A DNA stretch of 64,000 bases. It comes from Nitrospirota bacterium (lineage in GTDB: Bacteria; Nitrospirota; UBA9217). Positions 60,922 through 64,000 of this stretch are shown piece by piece. The notes under the pieces were generated by a model. That model searched no databases and was not told where the DNA came from. It saw only the letters and a program-made list of their open reading frames with translations. The DNA lies in assembly GCA_029858565.1 (NCBI GenBank), contig JAOUEV010000005.1, positions 47,739-111,738 of the forward strand. Reading direction: 5' to 3'. The position numbers and the translations under genes were made by a program. The number at the start of each line of letters is the position of its first letter. Position 1 is the first letter of the stretch.

Positions 60922-61920
60922 CTATGCCCGTCCCGCCGATCCCAGCACTTCCTTGTTCTTGTGGATGATCATCTTGATCAGTTCGTCCCGCGCCGGGCCG
61001 AGGTACTTCCGGGGATCGAACTCGGCAGGCTTTTCCGCAAGGGTCTTCCGGATCATTGCGGTCATGGCCAGCCTGCCGTCGCTGTCGATGTTCACTTTAC
61101 AGACCGCGCTCGTGGCGGCCCGGCGGAGCTGCTCGGCCGGGATGCCCACGGCGTCCTTGAGCTTGCCGCCGTTGGAGTTGATGATGTTCACGTACTCAGG
61201 CACCACCGACGACGCTCCATGCAGCACGATCGGGAAGCCCGGGATGCGCCGCTCGATCTCCTCGAGAATGTCGAATCGGAGCGGCGGCGGAACGAGCACG
61301 CCGCGCTCGTCACGGGTGCACTGCTCGGGCTTGAACTTCATGGCACCATGGGACGTGCCGATCGAGATCGCCAGGGAATCAACGCCGGTCTTTGCAACGA
61401 AATCCTCGACCTCCTCGGGCTTGGTATAGGTCGATTTCTCCGCAACCACCGCGTCCTCGATGCCGGCCAGAACGCCGAGCTCGCCTTCGACGGTCACGTT
61501 GAACTTGCGGGCGTACTGCACCACCTTCCTGGTGAGCTTCACGTTATCCTCGTAGGAATGGTGGGAACCGTCGATCATGACCGACGAGAATCCGGAATCG
61601 ATGCAGGACTTGCAGAGCTCGAAGGTGTCGCCGTGGTCCAGGTGCAGGGCGAACTTGACCGGAGATTTGGCGTCCTTGATCATGGCGACCGCGCCCATGG
61701 CCAGGAACCGGAGGAGCGTCTGGTTCGCGTACTTCCGCGCCCCGCTCGACACCTGCAGGATGAACGGCGACCTGGACTCCACGCATCCCATAACGATTGC
61801 CTGCAGCTGCTCCATGTTGTTGAAGTTGTATGCCGGGATGGCGTACCTGCCCTCCATGGCCTTCTTGAACATGCTGCGGGTGTTCACCAGACCGATGTCC
61901 TTCCAAGAGACCTTCTTCAT
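60922..61920 (-). CDS. fba: Class II fructose-1,6-bisphosphate aldolase
   Basis: 332 residues. Zinc-dependent aldolase of glycolysis and gluconeogenesis. Zinc-site and active-site residues: ALHLDHGDTFELC, MIDGSHHSYEDN, VEGELGVLAGIED, IGTSHGAMKF, LHGASSVVPEYVN and VNIDSDGRLAMT. The start MKKVSWKD (61920) follows GAGGAGGAAGGAC; the track frame is 33 codons too long. Confidence 0.96.
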   Translation of the reverse strand: MKKVSWKDIGLVNTRSMFKKAMEGRYAIPAYNFNNMEQLQAIVMGCVESRSPFILQVSSGARKYANQTLLRFLAMGAVAMIKDAKSPVKFALHLDHGDTFELCKSCIDSGFSSVMIDGSHHSYEDNVKLTRKVVQYARKFNVTVEGELGVLAGIEDAVVAEKSTYTKPEEVEDFVAKTGVDSLAISIGTSHGAMKFKPEQCTRDERGVLVPPPLRFDILEEIERRIPGFPIVLHGASSVVPEYVNIINSNGGKLKDAVGIPAEQLRRAATSAVCKVNIDSDGRLAMTAMIRKTLAEKPAEFDPRKYLGPARDELIKMIIHKNKEVLGSAGRA

Positions 61921-62075
61921 GTCCTTCCTCCTCGGAAATTGATCATGCGTCGGATTTGTCCGGACCGGGGCGCCCCCGGCGAACGCGCTAAGAATACAAT
62001 ACTGGACCGAAAATGGCAAGGCAAAATCAGGCGTGCGCGGGCCATCGTGCGGACAGACAATGGTTGCGAACTGCC

Positions 62076-62708
62076 TTAACCGACGGTCCTGCTGATCTCC
62101 GTGAGGCTCTTCCGCGGTTTAGAAGATGCCTTTTCATCAGGAACACCGAGAGGCAGAAGCGCTGCAATGAACTTCTCCCTGCCGTAACCAAGTATCTTCT
62201 CGAAAGCCTCCTGGGCGACCAGCGGCCCGGTCATCCAGCAGGAGCCGTAACCCAAAGCATGGGCTGCCAGGAGCATGTGCTCGATTGCTGCGGCAACGCT
62301 CTGGAGACCCGGGTTCGGCCTGAGGCGTGCAATGTCCTCGGCGCTGTAGCCCATGCGTGCCAGAAGTTGGTTCGCTGAAGCGTCATAAGCTTCCATGAAT
62401 GCCGCGATCACAACAGGAGCTTTTTCGAAAAAAGTGTAATAGTTGCTCTTGTACGCTGCAAGCCGCTGAGCCTGCTTCTCATTTTCGGCAAAAGGCAGCA
62501 TCCGGTCCACCTGCTGCCGCACAGCCTCGGCCATGTTCGCGAGCAGCGCCTTGTCCCTGAGGACCAGAAAGCTCCAGGGCTGGGTATTGTTCGCGCTCGG
62601 CGCGAGCCTGCCGGCGTCGAGGATCCGGCGGATGTCCTCTTCAGGCACGGGCTGGTCCTTGAAACGGCGGATACTCGTTCGTTGTGCGATTGCGTCGAAC
62701 AGGTCCAT
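62076..62708 (-). CDS. Nitroreductase-family FMN protein
   Basis: 210 residues. Typical start MDLFDAIAQRTSIRRFKDQP (FMN-contact Arg-Ser-x-Arg) with LAPSANNTQPWSFLVLRD and, later, ALGYGSCWMTGPL and LPLGVPDE. These flavoproteins reduce nitro groups, quinones or other substrates; the real substrate is not inferable. The first in-frame ATG at 62708 has GAGGTG upstream. Confidence 0.92.
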   Translation of the reverse strand: MDLFDAIAQRTSIRRFKDQPVPEEDIRRILDAGRLAPSANNTQPWSFLVLRDKALLANMAEAVRQQVDRMLPFAENEKQAQRLAAYKSNYYTFFEKAPVVIAAFMEAYDASANQLLARMGYSAEDIARLRPNPGLQSVAAAIEHMLLAAHALGYGSCWMTGPLVAQEAFEKILGYGREKFIAALLPLGVPDEKASSKPRKSLTEISRTVG

Positions 62709-62789
62709 GATTGCGGTCACCTCAAAGAGAAGGCCTGGTTGAACACGAGGCTTTAAATGAAACGCATGGTCTCACGTGACCATTGAGTA

Positions 62790-62954
62790 TCAGGCTGGAG
62801 ACAGATCGAACAACGCCTTTCCCGGCGCGAATCTCTCGACAGCAGGAAGTGTATAAAGCAACATTGCCAGATACACCGCCATCGTGGCCATAAAAAGCAC
62901 CAGCACCAGCTTACCCGAAGCCCGCTTCCTAAGAAAAACGGCCATGCTGTCCAT
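62790..62954 (-). pseudogene. Short membrane-protein ORF, possibly truncated
   Basis: 54 codons from MDSMAVFLRKR. One membrane helix (LVLVLFMATMAVYLAMLLYTL) is followed by LPAVERFAPGKALFDLSPA and a TGA. The reading after the stop continues YSMVT before a second stop. I suspect the N-terminus of a larger membrane protein broken by mutation, but it may be a genuine small protein. Confidence 0.4.
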
Positions 62955-63053
62955 GTGCAGTATCCATTTCCCGAGGTTCGGCGTGATCAAATGACCCACA
63001 TGCGGGCACGCGCCGTCTTCTGGCGCGTCACTGCCGAACCGCTCGCGATTCCT

Positions 63054-63416
63054 TCACGATGCGCCCTGCCGGGTGACGATCATATCGAAAAGTTGTTCGA
63101 AAGCGTCAAACCACTTGTGCTGCGAGATCTCGTGGACGGAAGCGCCGGTGATGAAAACACCCTTGTTCTCGTAACAATACATCACCTCGATCCCGAACGT
63201 GATCTCCCGGGAATTGGCCTTATTGAGCCGCAGGCAGCATTCCGTTCGGTCGCCGACGGCAAACTGCCGGCAGCTTTCGAACAGGATGCCGTTCCTGCTG
63301 AAATTTCCTATGACCGCTGCTACCTGTTCCTTATCGTGCCGTACCGTGAAGGTAAGGTACTTCCGGCAGGGGTCGGGAATGTCGTGCCGCGGCTCTTTTC
63401 GATTGTCGATCTTCAT
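63054..63416 (-). CDS. PilZ-domain protein
   Basis: 120 residues. Starts MKIDNRKEPRHD (the RxxxR-type c-di-GMP contact) and has IGNFSRNGILFES (D/NxSxxG motif), then EITFGIEVMYCYENKGVFITG. Stand-alone PilZ proteins are c-di-GMP receptors that control pili, flagella or polysaccharide. No partner is adjacent. Confidence 0.85.
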   Translation of the reverse strand: MKIDNRKEPRHDIPDPCRKYLTFTVRHDKEQVAAVIGNFSRNGILFESCRQFAVGDRTECCLRLNKANSREITFGIEVMYCYENKGVFITGASVHEISQHKWFDAFEQLFDMIVTRQGAS

Positions 63417-64000
63417 GAGGCCGTCGCATCAGGAACGCCATTATGCCTGATGCCTCCCTTTCATTCAATGAACCCGATTGCGTGGCAAGGATCGTGACAG
63501 CACTTCGGGGTTACTGTTTCTACCAGCGCCTTTCATCATCTCCATATATGCTCATCATGATATTTGCATCAAGAACCATGTTCTGTACGGCCGGCCAACC
63601 TGTTTTTCAGGGGATGAAATACGGTAGCATAATTCGGCGACAAGAACAATGAAATTAGGAGGGAACGCAAAGCGCCCCATGGAGTTCCGCAAGAATCGAA
63701 CGGTCGATCAATGTCGCCGACACAATCTGTTCCCATCGTAATCCTAGCGAGCTACCATTCTCTTCATGCAATGTGTCCTGCTCCTTCAGATCACAAGATA
63801 ACGCCGGGTGGAGAAGCGCAGGTTTTCTGCGCCACGATGCACAATTAACCGGAAGTGGTTCCCGCCATCCGACGCTACCCTGCACTGAATACTTTTCGAA
63901 ACGCTCATGCGCCACAAGAAAGGCCTCCCGATTCCAGGAGGCCCGCGCATCCACAACGGATATGTTCACTCAGCCTTCGTCATGCCATGTGTTTGTACGC
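63417..64000. other. Region without a supported gene
   Basis: The ORFs 63443-63652 (+) and 63655-63969 (-) look like chance frames: no recognisable domain and no good ribosome binding site. A minus-strand terminator-like hairpin lies inside the second one, which argues against it. Confidence 0.5.
63916..63943 (-). terminator. Terminator-like hairpin for a gene to the right
   Basis: GGCCTCC and GGAGGCC (63922-63943) form a stem, followed on the minus strand by TTTCTTG. It probably ends a transcript coming from beyond the window. Confidence 0.5.

Noticed and set aside
63655-63969. 104-residue minus-strand ORF at the right end
   Set aside because: No domain, no ribosome binding site, and a terminator-like hairpin lies inside it.

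Overview
The window is a bacterial chromosome segment that is densely coded and GC-rich by eye. No rRNA, transposase, integrase or CRISPR array is visible. Three things point to an anaerobe-type, Gram-negative, type IV piliated lineage of the Desulfobacterota/Nitrospirota kind. The first is the gene order ispE, spoVG, tRNA-Gln, prs, rplY, pth, ychF. The second is the order (YhaN-like ATPase), tmk, holB, ricT, metG, tatD. The third is an 11-subunit complex I operon without the NADH module. The phylum call is inference. No rRNA or ribosomal-protein cluster is present to fix it.

Layout. 1-1.3 kb: a cation efflux transporter cut by the window edge and a GGQ-domain release-factor-like protein (minus). 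1.4-5.9 kb: plus-strand genes for a DsrE-like protein, a small winged-helix-like protein, a PilT-type ATPase with an apparently duplicated N-domain, a partner protein and a GAF-GGDEF diguanylate cyclase. 6-14.8 kb: a long minus-strand housekeeping block (ychF, pth, rplY, prs, tRNA-Gln, spoVG, ispE, a LolB-like lipoprotein, a large TPR lipoprotein, a TIM-barrel protein and an FmdB zinc ribbon). 15-19.1 kb: plus-strand surface genes (a large lipoprotein, a beta-propeller and a frameshifted outer-membrane beta-barrel). 19.2-22.4 kb: a DinG-type helicase and a LOG-family protein.

22.4-33.4 kb: a CBS protein, then the minus-strand nuoABCDHIJKLMN operon. 33.6-46.4 kb: an FmdB protein, a transaldolase-like aldolase, a GlcF-like Fe-S protein, an L,D-transpeptidase, small TPR and PP0621-like proteins, purH, a lipid kinase, a ferredoxin-type protein, a TatD-radical SAM fusion, metG and ricT. 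46.6-51.7 kb: holB, tmk, a membrane-anchored Rad50/YhaN-like ATPase and a trpE/pabB gene. 51.8-58.3 kb: an unexplained 620-base leader region, glgC, a cysM-mec pair, a lipoprotein, a HAMP-class III cyclase-PilZ fusion and a glycine-rich RRM protein behind a terminator-like hairpin. 58.4-63.4 kb: a DEAD-box helicase, a response regulator, class II fructose-bisphosphate aldolase, a nitroreductase and a PilZ protein (minus).

The most unusual signal is a family of short-period (7-8 nt) degenerate repeats, often in inverted pairs. They sit in many intergenic gaps and also run into coding sequence. They encode the C-terminus of NuoC, and they lie at the start, the inter-domain linker and the end of the GlcF-like gene. 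Second-messenger and pilus functions (PilT, GGDEF, class III cyclase-PilZ, stand-alone PilZ, lone receiver) recur across the window and probably serve a shared surface-behaviour programme.
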